A stretch of 64,000 nucleotides of DNA from Manduca sexta (Eukaryota; Arthropoda; Insecta; Lepidoptera; Sphingidae), in assembly GCF_014839805.1 (NCBI RefSeq), contig NC_051116.1, positions 7,855,556 through 7,919,555 of the forward strand. The letters are read 5' to 3'. This document shows positions 23,061 through 34,378 of this stretch, in pieces (the stretch's first letter is position 1; each line of letters opens with the position of its first letter). The translations under genes were made by a program, and so were the position numbers. Below the pieces are notes generated by a model. That model worked only from the letters and a program-made list of their open reading frames with translations, searched no databases and was not told the DNA's origin.

Positions 23061-23479
23061 AAGTTTAAACTCGACAACTTAATTTTGCTTCTATCTCTGG
23101 GCACGGTTATTGCACCAACCGCAAATTTCTTTTTTATTATTTAGGCAACCGATTCCTCTTAACTGAGGAGTTAGTCAATCGTCAATTGAAGCATTCATGT
23201 CAAAAAAAATAAAAAAAGGTGAATTTAAAACAAACAAAAACTCGTGCCTCCTAATAATTCGAAACCCCAAATTACAATGTTTGTTATAGTTTGTTTTTTT
23301 TTTGTTATTAGAGTACTTACTATTTACGGTTTTCAGATTTTTCCCTTTACATTTGTAGTAAGACATTGTTTTTGGCCAAACTCAATGATTCTAATTCAAC
23401 GAGAAGTACCCTATAGGTTAGGTTCCTTTGTGAAATCTCAAAATACGCGATATAAACGGGCATATCTTTTATAATGATT
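23061..23479. other. Intergenic, no feature seen
   Basis: AT-rich. Overlapping short frames on both strands, without support. Confidence 0.4.
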
Positions 23480-23745
23480 TCTTATGTTTACACGAATGTT
23501 AGACATTAAAATAAAGCTATTTTGCGGATTTTATTACGGTTTTTATATATCGGTCATATATTTTGATCGTTATGATTACAAGTTTGATTTTTTCACACCT
23601 GAAAGAAACCGTAGACTCCGAGTATTTAATATAAATTTCAACTTGAAACCTCCACGCGTTCCTGCGAAAAAGGATCTTGGCAAACTTAATGCTATAAAGG
23701 TTTCTTTGAGTTATGGAACCCTAAAAAGGGTAGAACGAATCGATG
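23480..23745 (+). repeat. Family E repeat, interior
   Basis: TTTCAACTTGAAACCTCCAC, GCGTTCCTGCGAAAAAGGAT and GTTATGGAACCCTAAAA correspond to the family E copies at 41620-42150 and 49360-49905. The 93-codon frame across it is repeat-derived. Confidence 0.55.
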
Positions 23746-23820
23746 ATCATAAGAGCTGTAGTTGATAACGTGATAAAAGTATTGATCGGCGTACAAGAGA
23801 GGGTGGCTGCCGCCGGCGTA

Positions 23821-23882
23821 TATAAACCGACTGATAACGGTTGTGCCGCTTTGTTTCGTTTGCCGGCCGGCGGGCGCGCCAG
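23821..23882 (+). promoter_or_regulatory. Possible TATA promoter and short 5' exon
   Basis: TATAAA at 23821-23826 precedes a GC-rich stretch (GCCGGCCGGCGGGCGCGCCA) that ends at AG before GTACGTGA, a near-consensus donor at 23883. A leader exon of about 30 nt would be unusually short and I see no clear initiator, so this is tentative. Confidence 0.25.
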
Positions 23883-23889
23883 GTACGTG

Positions 23890-25887
23890 ATTTTAGTTGT
23901 AATTGTTAATTAATTTAAACGAAATTGAATCTTATATTCATCTGTATTCATTGTTAATTTAATAATACCATATAAGTTATACACCATTATATTTATAATC
24001 ATGTGGTTTCATTATAGTACCCGTATTGTAAAAATTAGGAGGAAATGTAGAATATGGCTGGTACTAGGAATCAAATCGTGGACTTTACGAATTTTAAATG
24101 AATACCTTAGTATAGGAAAATAGACTCGCAGTCTGAGTACCAAATAAATCATATACTTACTGGTGGCATACTATAGTATCGATTCTAGTTTGTGATTTCC
24201 AGTTGTCTCTCTGTACCTACTGTTCTTGCTCCGATTTTTTTGGGAATCAATTTTCTTAGTTGACTATGGGACCCAGCCATACTAGCAAACGTCCGCCATA
24301 TTGATTTATTATGATGTCAACTCTTATAAGTGCCTAGTTAGAAAATAGGTTGGATTCGCAATGATCAAAGTTTAAATTTGGAATATCGATTCCTTTATAT
24401 GTTTTATCTATTTATTCCCTTCGAAATGGGCGATGGAAATAAAAGCAAACAGCCCGTCATGTGATTTTTTTTTCTATGTATTACCATAAACGCAGGTAAA
24501 TGAATCTTTGTTTTTTAATATAAGGAAAACGAATGTCAAAGGTTAAATTAATGTGTATAATTGTCTACGCGATTTGATTGAACCTATGTTAATCGCATTG
24601 TATCCTGTTTTAAATGCCTTTTTAAAATGTGCATTGATTTAATGTATTTCGGGACGGTTATTTTTATTTAAATATTTATGGCTTATTGTAAGAAAAAGGT
24701 TGAATATATTTTTATAATAAACTGGCCTCTGCTCGCGTCTTCGCGTGCGTGGATTTTGTTTGTGTCAAATGTTAAGCCTGGCATTTCTTGGGTTTCAAGA
24801 TTATTTCGCACGCAATTTCATCAAAATCGGTCTAGTCTTTTAGTATTTTGTCTGATATAAAATAAATATTTGAAAATGTAATCCGTTTTAAAATTCTTCG
24901 AACGTCCACGACGTACAAAAGTACATGAATAATAAACACCTTTTTAAAAGTCGGTTAAAAGTGAAAAGACACAAACGCAGTAGGTTATAATACATACTTC
25001 ACTTAGAAGTTAGAACTTTTGGAAGACTTTTCTTGAGGAAAATTTAAATGATACCAATTTTATCATATGACCTGTATGTTATACAAAACCTTGTATGTTA
25101 TATATGTAAAATATTATTTCCGATTATGAAATGTTTCATGCTATTTATAAAACGTGTCAAACGATTGAGAACTCTATTATCGTGATATGAAGTTGATATT
25201 TTCATGCAACAGTGTGGGATGAATGTTGGGTGTATAATGTATGTGACTTTGTTTGTGCTAGGGTTGTCACATCGTATTTGATAATATTAAATATGATTTA
25301 GTTACGAACCGAGAAAGAAATTACATAGCGCCTGTGTTGATAGATCATTTTTATGTTACACCATGCATAACTTTTTACAGAGTAGACCAATTTTGGTAAT
25401 TCTTTGTTAATGTTATAGGGTATATATATTTTTTACTAATAATGACTGGTTTTTGTGTTGTAGCTCTGAAATATAGTAGAACCATTACAATCCAAAAGTA
25501 TCAAGGATGCTTTGTCGGTCTTAATGGAAAAGAATAGAGAATAGGAAGAGTTAAAGACGTTTCTAATTTTTTTGGTTTCTGGAAAACAGTGGTACTAATA
25601 CGGTTAAGTCGATTGTAGACAATATGTCTACATTGTGATTGTCACTCGTGTATAACAGAAAATTCATTTTAATGCCATAGTAGGCTGACGCGCACCTGTT
25701 CTGTTTGATAGTAATCGGCTTCAGCCAAAAGCCTTTGCCATGGCACAGCTAAGCCGCTGCCTATCCAAACGTGACCTCTTATTAAACAACCATTAAAAAG
25801 AATCTCTGTTAACATTCCATATAAAATAAATTTCAAATAAATAAATAATATTCGGTATAGTCACGGTATGTTGCGATAATCTAGTTG
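23890..25887. other. Intergenic with retroposon scraps
   Basis: AT-rich. 24715-24865 resembles the 31690-31870 block (GCTCGCGTCTTCGCGTGCGT, then ATTTCATCAAAATCGGT), a retroposon 3'-end type. 24940-24962 carries a TTTTTAAAAGTCGGTTAAAA end motif. No gene recognised. Confidence 0.4.
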
Positions 25888-26135
25888 TGAGTGGAACGGA
25901 CTGCAGTAACGAATGTCCGCAGATTCGAAAATCTAGCACGCCCCTCTGACTATTCAAAAGTGTGTATTCTTTGTGAATTATCGGTTGCTTTGCAGCGTGA
26001 GGAAATCTGCATATCGAGATCTCTATGGGAATTCTGAGAGTATGTTAAGTCTGCCAATCTGCACTAAGCCAGCGTGGTGGACTAAGGCCTAGCCGTGATA
26101 CAGTATATAACACAAGGCTGAAATTTTTATACTTA
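25888..26135 (+). repeat. SINE-C copy, divergent
   Basis: It runs from GAACGGACTGCAGTAACGAA through AATTATCGGTTGCTTTGCAG and AGCGTGGTGGACTAAGGCCT to a shortened tail GATACAGTATATAACACAAG. The head is incomplete and the B box mutated. Confidence 0.7.
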
Positions 26136-26460
26136 ACCTTTTTTCCGTGCTATTCTGTATAATGCGTACGTTGCGTAGCAGTAGTACAGCGTCTATACAA
26201 CCAGATTCCTACCGGCTTCCCTGTTTAGGTTTATTTACGTGTGTCTTATTTTTTTACTATTAAATTATCCTATGTTAACTAAGGCATTTTTTGCCTAGGG
26301 TTACCTTTTGAAAGATTTCACCTTCCTGTTGTGTGACAACCCTAATCAGTAAATAACAAACACTTGTATCAACACAGTATGTGCCAGTTTTTGTCGTGTT
26401 GCTCATCGCGCGAGGATAACTTTCCAAAAATAAGACTAATGTGTTGTTAATGTAACTTTT

Positions 26461-26757
26461 ACTGGTGGTAGGTCTTTCATACTTGAGTGTCCGCCTGGGT
26501 AGGTACCAACGCAATTCTGGCGTCAAACAGCAGTGTGTAGTCACTGTTGTGTTCCGATTTGAAGGACATTGTAGCCAGTGTAACTACTGGACATAAGACT
26601 TAACAACTATTGTCTCAGGATGGCGAGCGCAGTGGAATGCCAAACAATACTTTGTAATTCAAGGTGTTGAATGATGTTTCTTCTGTTTATGGGCGGTCGT
26701 ATCGCTTACCATCAGGCGAACGGCAAGCATGTCTCGTCATTCAAAGCAATAAAATAA
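26461..26757 (-). repeat. SINE-A copy, full length
   Basis: In reverse orientation it runs from ACTGGTGGTAGGTCTTTCAT to GTCTCGTCATTCAAAGCAAT, with CCGCCTGGGTAGGTACC, AGTGTGTAGTCACTGTTGTG and GGGCGGTCGTATCGCTTACC in order. Confidence 0.85.
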
Positions 26758-27448
26758 AGACTTTGTCATATTGCACTTACTGGGCGTTGCTTGCGGCTTC
26801 ACTGGCGTTTTAAACGTTCTGGGATAGAAGAAGCCTATGCCTTTTTTTATAGGCATCTTGTTGATTTTTACAATATTTTGATCGTGGTTTTTGTGTTAGT
26901 TTTTAAATGATGTAACTTTTTGATAAAGGTACTTAAGCGTGAGTAAAATAGCGTATTAAAATTGTGCTTGTTTTAATCATGTTATTGTATTGCGGTTGGT
27001 TAAAATTTTGTCCTGGAATAAAAGTTCCATTTCGCACTTTTCCAGGGAAATAAAAATAACTATTTTATTTCAATCCGTAACATATGTGCGGCGACATTTA
27101 CCAAAATTTTGCGTATAATTTTTTTTTTATCCCAGAAAAGTACAAACTGCGTAATTCGTCCCTGGAAAGGTACTGCAGGCAGTAGCAACACTTGCATATC
27201 TATCGGAATGTCTTGACGAGTGGACGTTTTACAAAATGTCTAACACTATCACATTCCTGCAACACGTACAGCGTAATATCTCTTTCTCTTTTCCACAATA
27301 TGCATAACTTATTTATAGTTTTCGATTTGTATGCAGAAAATTGTATTCATACACTTATGTATGTGTGTATGATGGAATTCTAATAGTAAACACTGATTGT
27401 GCATATTATTGTTTATGCATTAATTTATATTGCGATATTTTATGATTT
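26758..27448. other. Intergenic, no feature seen
   Basis: AT-rich DNA without recognised coding or RNA features. Confidence 0.45.
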
Positions 27449-27610
27449 GCTGGTGGTAGGGTATATCCGCCCGGATAGCTACCGTACACAAGGTGTTAAA
27501 ACCCGCCATAGCAGCCCACGTAAGTGTCGGGTTCCGGGATCAGTTTGTGTATATTCGGTTACAACAGGCCGGCATAATTGTGTCGACTGTTGAAGCATAA
27601 TCATCAAAAA
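27449..27610 (+). repeat. SINE-B copy, 3' truncated
   Basis: It starts at CTGGTGGTAGGGTATATCCG, followed by AGGTGTTAAAACCCGCCATA and GGCATAATTGTGTCGACTG, and ends before the GGACCCCACT part. Confidence 0.75.
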
Positions 27611-27801
27611 ATATTTTTTCTAATTTTTGATACGAAAACAACGTTTACCTAATTGTTTGTGTAAATAAGCGTATTTTAATCTCTAATGTGCTAGTATATA
27701 GAGGTCAAAGTCCCATATGATGTATATATATATGATTGTAAGATGTACGTAATATGCATTACTGGGTGTTGCGAGCGCCTAAAGCGTTTTTTTTTCTTTC
27801 T

Positions 27802-28104
27802 TTTATTGCTTTGAATGACGAGATGAGCTTGCCGTTCGCCTGAGAGTAAGCGATACGACCGCACATAAATAGAAGAATTACCATCCAACACCTGGAATTA
27901 CAAAGTATTGTTTGGTATTCCACTGCGCTCTCCATCCTGAGACATGAGATGTTAAATCTTATTATATCCAGTAGTTACACTGGCTATAAAGCACTTGAAA
28001 CTGGAACACAACAGTGACTACACACTGCTGCTTGCCGGCAGAAATACACTTTGCGGTGGTACCTACCCAGGCGGACTCTCACATATGAGAGACCTACCAC
28101 CAGT
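27802..28104 (+). repeat. SINE-A copy, full length
   Basis: Complete plus-orientation copy from TTTATTGCTTTGAATGACGA to GAGAGACCTACCACCAG, about 300 bp. It defines the family ends used here. Confidence 0.85.
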
Positions 28105-28234
28105 AAACTCAAGTCCTGTGTGTTTGTATAAGGCAGCACTTGTTAAGATTATAAACGTTTAGTCAGGTTAAAAAAACTATTACTCTTTAATAATTTAAAA
28201 GTATTACTAAGGTTTAATGAAATATTTCGTATAA

Positions 28235-28315
28235 CTCCCTGTAGCTTAGTTATCGTAGCGGCGCTACGACTCTACGATAGAGTCGTAGGTTCGAATCTCG
28301 CAATAAAACTTAGAA
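28235..28315 (+). repeat. tRNA-like SINE head fragment
   Basis: TGTAGCTTAGTTATCGTAGC and GTCGTAGGTTCGAATCTCGC resemble A and B boxes. The acceptor and anticodon stems do not pair, so this is a tRNA-derived repeat relic, not a tRNA gene. Confidence 0.4.
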
Positions 28316-29240
28316 GATGACGTAACAGTTCCACAACTATAGTTATAAACACGATTCTCTCGTATTATATAGATTTTATAGGCGGTGGTAACCACTTACT
28401 ACCATTTGTCCATGAAAGTCCTTATGTAAAAACTTTAATAAAAAATTACATCGCCTTTAAAATCTACGAAAAACCAAAACATAATTTAACATTAATTACA
28501 ACTAATTTTGGAATCAGTGACTATTCCGAATTAAACATTATTATCGTATATTTGTTCATGCATTTATCCAGCTTAACTAACAATTAATTAAAAAAATACA
28601 CGTCAAATTGAGAACGTCCTCCTTTTTTTGTAGTCGGTTAAAAGTATTGACGTACATTCCAATAGAAAGTAACCAGGTTGAATAAATAACTAAATGGATA
28701 GAGTACATTTTGAATATGACGTTAATTAATACAGTTGAGTAATGTGTAATTTAAATGTACAAGTTTATGCTTTCTCGCTGGCGTAGGTAGAGATGTAAAT
28801 AATGAATAAGTTCTTGGAGTTTTTGCGTCGTACCTTGAATTGTGAGGTTGAAGACCTGGGTTAAGAGACCTCTTCATCTTTTTCCATTTGAAGTTATAAA
28901 AACCATCTCCTTATTCACCATTCACTACCTTTAACATGAACATCTTTGTAGAGTTGACTTCAATACTACCCAAGCGTTGACCAACCGAGCCTTGTTAAAT
29001 AAAGTGAACTTAAAGTTTCATACATAAAACAATTACATAACAAACAGAAAGCCGATACCGAAAACACGTTAAAAATTCATATATTTGAACCCTATTTTGA
29101 ACTCTGGTACCCTCGCACCGTGGTACGTCGTACGCGTTGCATTTTCATGAAGGTTTCGTTGCGCACGCGCACATGTACGCCGCTGGTGTGGGTGAAGGCG
29201 TTATTGGTGGTGCGCAAGCGCCGCCTAGCAGCTTGAAACA
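28316..29240. other. Intergenic with repeat scraps
   Basis: 28440-28650 includes TTGGAATCAGTGACTATTCC and a CTCCTTTTTTTGTAGTCGGT end motif shared in form with 42690-42720. The 29095-29240 stretch is GC-rich and leads into the candidate promoter. Confidence 0.35.
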
Positions 29241-29243
29241 GTC

Positions 29244-29362
29244 AGTTGGCCCGCCGACGTCGTCGCGTGCGGACGTCTCTGTAAACATACTCCCGTATTA
29301 AGTGGCGATGTTCAAATAAAGTTATCGTTGTTTGCGGACGGGATATCCGCGCTCGGCAACAG
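29244..29362 (+). promoter_or_regulatory. Inr+DPE promoter and non-coding first exon
   Basis: TCAGTT at 29242-29247 matches the arthropod initiator (+1 A at 29244). GGACGT at 29271-29276 lies exactly at +28 to +33 and matches the downstream promoter element. There is no TATA box. The GC-rich transcript segment runs 119 nt to CAACAG before a consensus donor GTAAGT at 29363 and contains one short upstream ATG frame. The downstream exons are not identified; any parent gene is unknown and would run rightwards. Confidence 0.5.
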
Positions 29363-29369
29363 GTAAGTC

Positions 29370-30151
29370 GCGTTTTTTTTTGTAATTTTATAATTAGAAC
29401 GTGAAGTTTTTTTTTATTTTCCAGTCTAGCGCTTTTGGTTTTGAGTCAATGAACATATTCGTGTGAATCATTATTTACACAATTTGTCATGTAGACGACC
29501 AATGAAAATGCGTTATTGATAACGAACGATAAGTTTTTCATTATCAAAGCCACGACAAACGAGTTAAATCATCGTTGAAGGTTGCGGCGTCTTGTGTCGC
29601 GGTCGTTAGTCGTGTTTGTTTTGCCGGTTCACCTGTGCAATCACCTATATTACGTCTGACTTACATGTATTTACATAGAACTATTTAAAGTCTTTTATTA
29701 AAAATTAGCTCAGCCGTTGATATGATAAGAAGTTTTTGTAAGCTTTTCCGTGCATACTAAATTAAAATAGTATGATTTCCTAATTATTTGTATTCTATAT
29801 TGCTTATTATGTCGGTATTTTAAAATATGAAAATACTTATTTATAGAAATTACGACATTAACAGATTTAATTTAATTTTATAACAAAATAGTCAGGAGTC
29901 TCTATGTAGAGACAATATTAATACTTGGTTTATAAACATAGCAAATAGGCATGCCTATTTTAAATGTGGGAAGGGTACAAAATATATAAATTTGTTATCA
30001 AAATACATAGCGATCTCTACACATGGCGAAAAATCCGCCATAGTCATATCTTCAGGCAAGAAGCGTTCCCTATCACGCAGTGTGTATCCAGGAAAGCTAA
30101 AATGCTGGCAATCTTCAGAGTATAACCTATCTTGTTTATGAACATTATACT
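29370..30151. other. Intergenic or intronic, no feature seen
   Basis: AT-rich DNA between the candidate first exon and the mariner. Confidence 0.45.
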
Positions 30152-31452
30152 TAGTCTGGCCATAAATACTGTTACACTTAATTATAAAAAAATATTACAT
30201 TTGAATTTCGAATCTGTCATTTTTATACGATTGTTCATTGTGTTTTCTCATTTTGGCGCCAATACATTGTAAAATATTTTGCGATATTAAAATGGTGTGG
30301 GGTGATAAAGAGAACCGAATCGCTGTGATAGCATTACACAAAGTAGGTATGGAGCCAAATGCAATTTTTAAAACTCTCCATACACTTGGTATTAGTAAAA
30401 TGTTTGTGTACCGGGCTATTAATAGGTACAATGAGACCTCCTCTGTTTGTGACAGAAAAGATCTGGCCGTCCACGTAGTGTTCGTACGAAAAAGGTGGTC
30501 AAAGCAGTAAGGGAAAGAATTCGAAGAAATCCTGTCCGAAAGCAAAAGATTTTATCTCGGGAAATGAAGATAGCACCTAGAACCATGTCGCGTATTTTAA
30601 AAGATGACTTAGGACTTGCAGCCTATAAGAGACGCACTGGCCATTTCTTAACTGATAATTTAAAGAAGAATAGGGTGGTAAAATCGAAACAACTACTGAA
30701 GCGGTACGCAAAGGGAGGTCACAGAAAAATTTTGTTTACGGATGAGAAAATTTTTACAATTGAGCAACATTTTAACAAACAAAATGACCGTATTTATGCT
30801 CAAAGCTCTAAGGAAGCTTCCCAATTAGTCGACAGAGTGCAACGTGGACATTATCCGACTTCAGTGATGGTTTGGTGGGGTGTTAGCTATGAAGGAGTGA
30901 CTGAGCCATATTTTTGTGAAAAAGGTATCAAAACATCGGCACAAGTGTATCAAGATACCATTCTTGAGAAGGTAGTTAAGCCCCTTAACATCACCATGTT
31001 CAATAACCAAGTATGGTCCTTCCAGCAAGACTCGGCGCCGGGTCATAAAGCTCGGTCCACGCAGTCTTGGTTGGAATCGAACGTTTCGGACTTCATCAGA
31101 GCTGAAGACTGGCCGTCGTCTAGTCCCGATCTTAATCCGCTGGATTATGATTTGTGGTCAGTTTTAGAGAGTACAGCTTGCTCTAAACGCCATGATAATT
31201 TGAGTCCCTAAAACAATCTATACGATTGGCAGTGAAGAATTTTCCCATGGAAAGAGTGCGTGCTTCTATTGATAACTGGCCTCATCGTTTAAAGGACTGT
31301 ATTGCAGCCAATGGAGACCACTTCGAATAAGCTTTTTATATTTTTAATTGTTTTATATTTATGTATTAAACTGACACACTGTAAAAGTAATAAATGTTAT
31401 TTGCAGTTAACAATTTTCTTTTTTCTTTATTACAATATTTATGGCAAGACTA
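30152..31452 (+). mobile_element. maT-type mariner transposon (DD37D)
   Basis: Terminal repeats TAGTCTGGCCATAAATACTG (30152) and, in reverse complement at 31452, TAGTCTTGCCATAAATATTG pair over 23 bp with 3 mismatches, counting the TA target duplication. The 1301-bp span is the usual mariner length. The encoded protein has an HTH domain and a DD37D catalytic triad, the mark of the maT clade first described in nematodes and silkworm. The element is probably immobile because the transposase gene is broken. Confidence 0.92.
30292..31330 (+). pseudogene. maT mariner transposase, two frameshifts
   Basis: The N-terminal segment from ATG 30292 carries a paired-like helix-turn-helix (GISKMFVYRAINRY). 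After an apparent 1-nt loss in the A-run at 30455-30459 the frame moves to a long open segment ending at 31211. Its catalytic aspartates are in FTDEKIF (codon 30741), QQDSAPGHKA (31029) and SSSPDLNPLDYDLW (31143). Residues between the second and third number 37, hence DD37D. A second 1-nt loss near 31200-31203 shifts the last 40 codons, which end at TAA 31328-31330. Total length of about 346 codons matches the family. No internal nonsense codon was seen apart from the shifts, so decay is young. Start context is AAAATGG. Confidence 0.9.
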
Positions 31453-31689
31453 GGTATTGACTACACTGTCTCTACAACTTATAGTACAGTATTATTGTCA
31501 AATATAGAGTTAAATAGTAGAGACCATGTTAGTAATATTCTTATTAACAACTTTGTTCGCTAAATAGCACGCGTCATATCGGATTTACGACAATAAAAGG
31601 AACCAAATTTTTATGATTTTAGCTTATTGCGTAGCAAATTTCATCAAAATCAATTCAGCCGTGAATATAAAAAATTCTGTCCTTTTTAT

Positions 31690-31870
31690 ATACTAACTAC
31701 TAGCTTTTGCTCGCGTCTCCGCGCGCGTTGGAAAATTAGTACCCAGGATAAAAGTAGGCTGTGTCCTTACCAGGACCTCATACTAACTTCATGCCAAATT
31801 TTATCGAAATCCGTTCAGCTATATAGACAGATAGTTACTTTCGTATTTGCGATATACGAATTGATGGATG
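31690..31870 (+). repeat. Retroposon 3'-end repeat
   Basis: CTAGCTTTTGCTCGCGTCTC, GATAAAAGTAGGCTGTGTCC and ATCGAAATCCGTTCAGCTAT follow the order of a very common lepidopteran repeat, by recall. A relative lies at 24715-24865. Confidence 0.5.
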
Positions 31871-32154
31871 GATCGCAAACATTTTTACCGATTTTCTTAG
31901 AAGCTATGAGGATTACTATTTAATAATCCTCATATATATGACGCCATCAATGTCTTAAGGTGGCAAGCACAAGTTTTTTTACGGTAAACCAGTTGATAGG
32001 TTAGCAGTCACTATGTTTCCTTTGTCATCCATATAGAGCCCTAGCACGTTACTCAAGAATCGCGGATGCTCTGATCTTAAAGGAAAGGATTAGGGTTTAG
32101 GAAGGAAGAGGATGTTTGTCCCTTGGTAATCATTTTTATACCTAATGGAGAAGG
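31871..32154. other. Intergenic, no feature seen
   Basis: No coding or repeat signal recognised. Confidence 0.4.
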
Positions 32155-32321
32155 GTCTAGATATAGTGTCGACTGGCGAAAGGTTACCTTTCGCTAGTCA
32201 AAGCCGAATATACACAGGCTGATTCCACAGCGTGAACTTACGTGGGCAACTATGGCGAGTTTTACTTATTGTACGGTACTCGCTATTGCGGGTAAAAATA
32301 TACAAAATGCAACAGCAAGCC
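32155..32321 (-). repeat. SINE-B fragment
   Basis: In reverse orientation, GTGTCGACTGGCGAAAGGTT, ATACACAGGCTGATTCC and ACTTACGTGGGCAACTATGG are family blocks. The copy is eroded at both ends. Confidence 0.65.
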
Positions 32322-33026
32322 GTCACTTCATGTTGGTTTTCTGTAAGGTCGTGGTAGGTACTACTCCAGTCGAGGTTTATTCACGTAGACCAATATGTCC
32401 AGTGTCTTTACTAGTAGTTTTGGTAAGTTTACTTTAATTAATAAGGGAGCTTGTGCACGTTGCCCCGCCTCTTAAAATAATATCTGATTTAATCTATTTA
32501 ATATTAAAAATGATAAAGGATTGACATAATCGGAAAAACATATATTATAATATTTTTTATATTTACCTAATTTAGCGTCTAAAATCTAAAGATTTTTATA
32601 TAAGGTAGATAAATGTGCAGAGAAGTTGCCTGAAAGACAATAGCATGCAGCGAAATATCTTGAACACCTTATGGAAATGATACTCCCATTTAAAGTAAAA
32701 GGAAGCTTCAACAATCATCTTACATTAAACATTAGCTAAAAAAAAGTAGATTTTCCATCACTAAATAAATTTCACAATAGCTATGGAATTGACTAATGAT
32801 TAACTGTCCGCCTTGATTAACTCCCCCTTTTTTGCGAGTAAAAATTCGTTATTGCTAACACCATTTTGCGGATGAGTGGAACGGTTATGTTCATTTCACT
32901 GGTCTTAGGGCCCAGTGTCGAAGAGTATAGCATCAGCCCAGCATTGAACTGAGTCCTTGACTGTGCACACCTTACAAGGGCGTACCGACTACAACCCGTG
33001 TTGGCCCTACGATTAACACCCCTAGG
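32322..33026. other. Intergenic, no feature seen
   Basis: AT-rich DNA. Nothing recognised. Confidence 0.45.
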
Positions 33027-33252
33027 GACCCCACTACACCTGATGGTAAGTGGAGTGGGGTCCAATAGAATGTCAATTGACGAGAGAAGTTACCTCGGCA
33101 GTCGACACAATTATGACGGCCTGTTGGAACTGAATATATGCAGGCTGATTCCGGAACGCGACACACTTAGGGACCACTATGGTGGGTTTTAACACCTTGT
33201 GTACGGTGGTCGATATCCGGGCGGATATAAATTATATCTTACCACCAGCAAA
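33027..33252 (-). repeat. SINE-B copy, near full length
   Basis: In reverse orientation it runs from GACCCCACTACACCTGATGG through CAGTCGACACAATTATGACG to TATCTTACCACCAGCAAA. First of four SINE blocks within about 1.05 kb. Confidence 0.85.
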
Positions 33253-33449
33253 ATATCGAATTACCAATGTATTTACAAAATCGTCTAAAATACGTTTCAA
33301 ACACTCGTGTCTGCCCTAATAATGTTAAAAGCACTTATTAAAACATAGTATCTAATCGGTTTACAAGATAACATTGATTCGAAGAATTCATATTGCCGAC
33401 AATCAGCGTAGAAGCATTGTAGTGTTATTTACCCCTAGTACGAATATTT

Positions 33450-33680
33450 ACAGTGCGACAGCGCTTGAGGTCCTGGGTTCGAATCCCGGGTCAGGAATAG
33501 TTGTAGGATTTTTCTACTCAGTATCAGCCCGGAGTCTGGAATTTGTGCCCGATATGGCGATAGGCTTGCTCCCTATAATATCATGAGACGGAACACACTT
33601 GGGGAAACTTGGGTGTCCTGGTTGCGCTTCTACATATCCCTTTGGGGATAAATGCATGATGTGTGTGTATGAATATTTGT
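33450..33680 (+). repeat. SINE-D copy with intact B box
   Basis: GGGTTCGAATCCCGGGTCAG (from 33476) is a textbook tRNA T-arm / B box. It is followed by TTTTTCTACTCAGTATCAGC, GAATTTGTGCCCGATATGGC, TATCATGAGACGGAACACAC and TTTGGGGATAAATGCATGAT. This is the best copy of the family in the window. The A-box end is degraded. Confidence 0.85.
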
Positions 33681-33859
33681 GTTATTATATGTTACGTTTA
33701 AGAAAGTTTTGAATGGAAATATGCAAAGTGCCCCATCAATGTTGAATTAAAATGCAGAATAAACATTGCGCGCAAGGAAACTTCGAATGGTAAATCGTTT
33801 AAAATAGTAAACTTAAATGTATTGTACGAATTTCTTTTTTGGACTGACTGGTTATTTAT

Positions 33860-34082
33860 TTTTATTGCTTTGAATGACGAGACGAGCTTGCTGTTCTGAT
33901 GGTAAGCGATATAACCGCCCATAAACAGTAGAAACATCATCCGACACCTTGAACGGTTGGGTCTCGGGTTCGATCCCCGGGTCGGGCATTGTGGTTTTTC
34001 TACTTGGTATCAGCCCGGAGTGTGAATTGTGTTCCCGATAATCTGATAGGAATACACAGGGGAAAATGGGTGCAGACATAAA
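33860..34082 (+). repeat. Chimeric SINE-A / SINE-D
   Basis: 33860-33954 is the first 95 bp of SINE-A (TTTATTGCTTTGAATGACGA to CATCATCCGACACCTTGAA). It switches without spacer to SINE-D at 33955 (GGTCTCGGGTTCGATCCCCG, then CTTGGTATCAGCCCGGAGTG). An insertion would normally leave the rest of SINE-A downstream, and none is present, so recombination or a template jump is likely. Confidence 0.75.
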
Positions 34083-34378
34083 GTTCCTATCTTCGATTTT
34101 AGGACCTCACACTTCGTAGTCCAAGTCCAGCAACTAAACCAATAAGGTATTGAAAAATGTATAAAATATTATCCATTCTGCACATCGCGCAAGGATGTCA
34201 AGGCGTTCGCTCAGACAGCCGCGTACGATTACAATTTATGGCTTTATTAATTAACCAAGTGTTTATACGCGACAATGCTTAATAACTTGAGAAATATATC
34301 AAAATCGATAGGAACGAGTAACAAAACTTCATTGCGATCTGAAAAAGCGAGAAATTTTTCGCCCCGAAGCCTGAGTAT
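34083..34378. other. Intergenic, no feature seen
   Basis: No signal recognised. Confidence 0.45.

Noticed and set aside
28235..28315. Possible tRNA gene with a GGTTCGAATC box
   Set aside because: Acceptor and anticodon arms do not pair, and the sequence resembles a tRNA-derived SINE head.
33470..33500. Perfect T-arm GGGTTCGAATCCC suggesting a tRNA
   Set aside because: The sequence continues into the SINE-D body and lacks a foldable D arm and acceptor stem.
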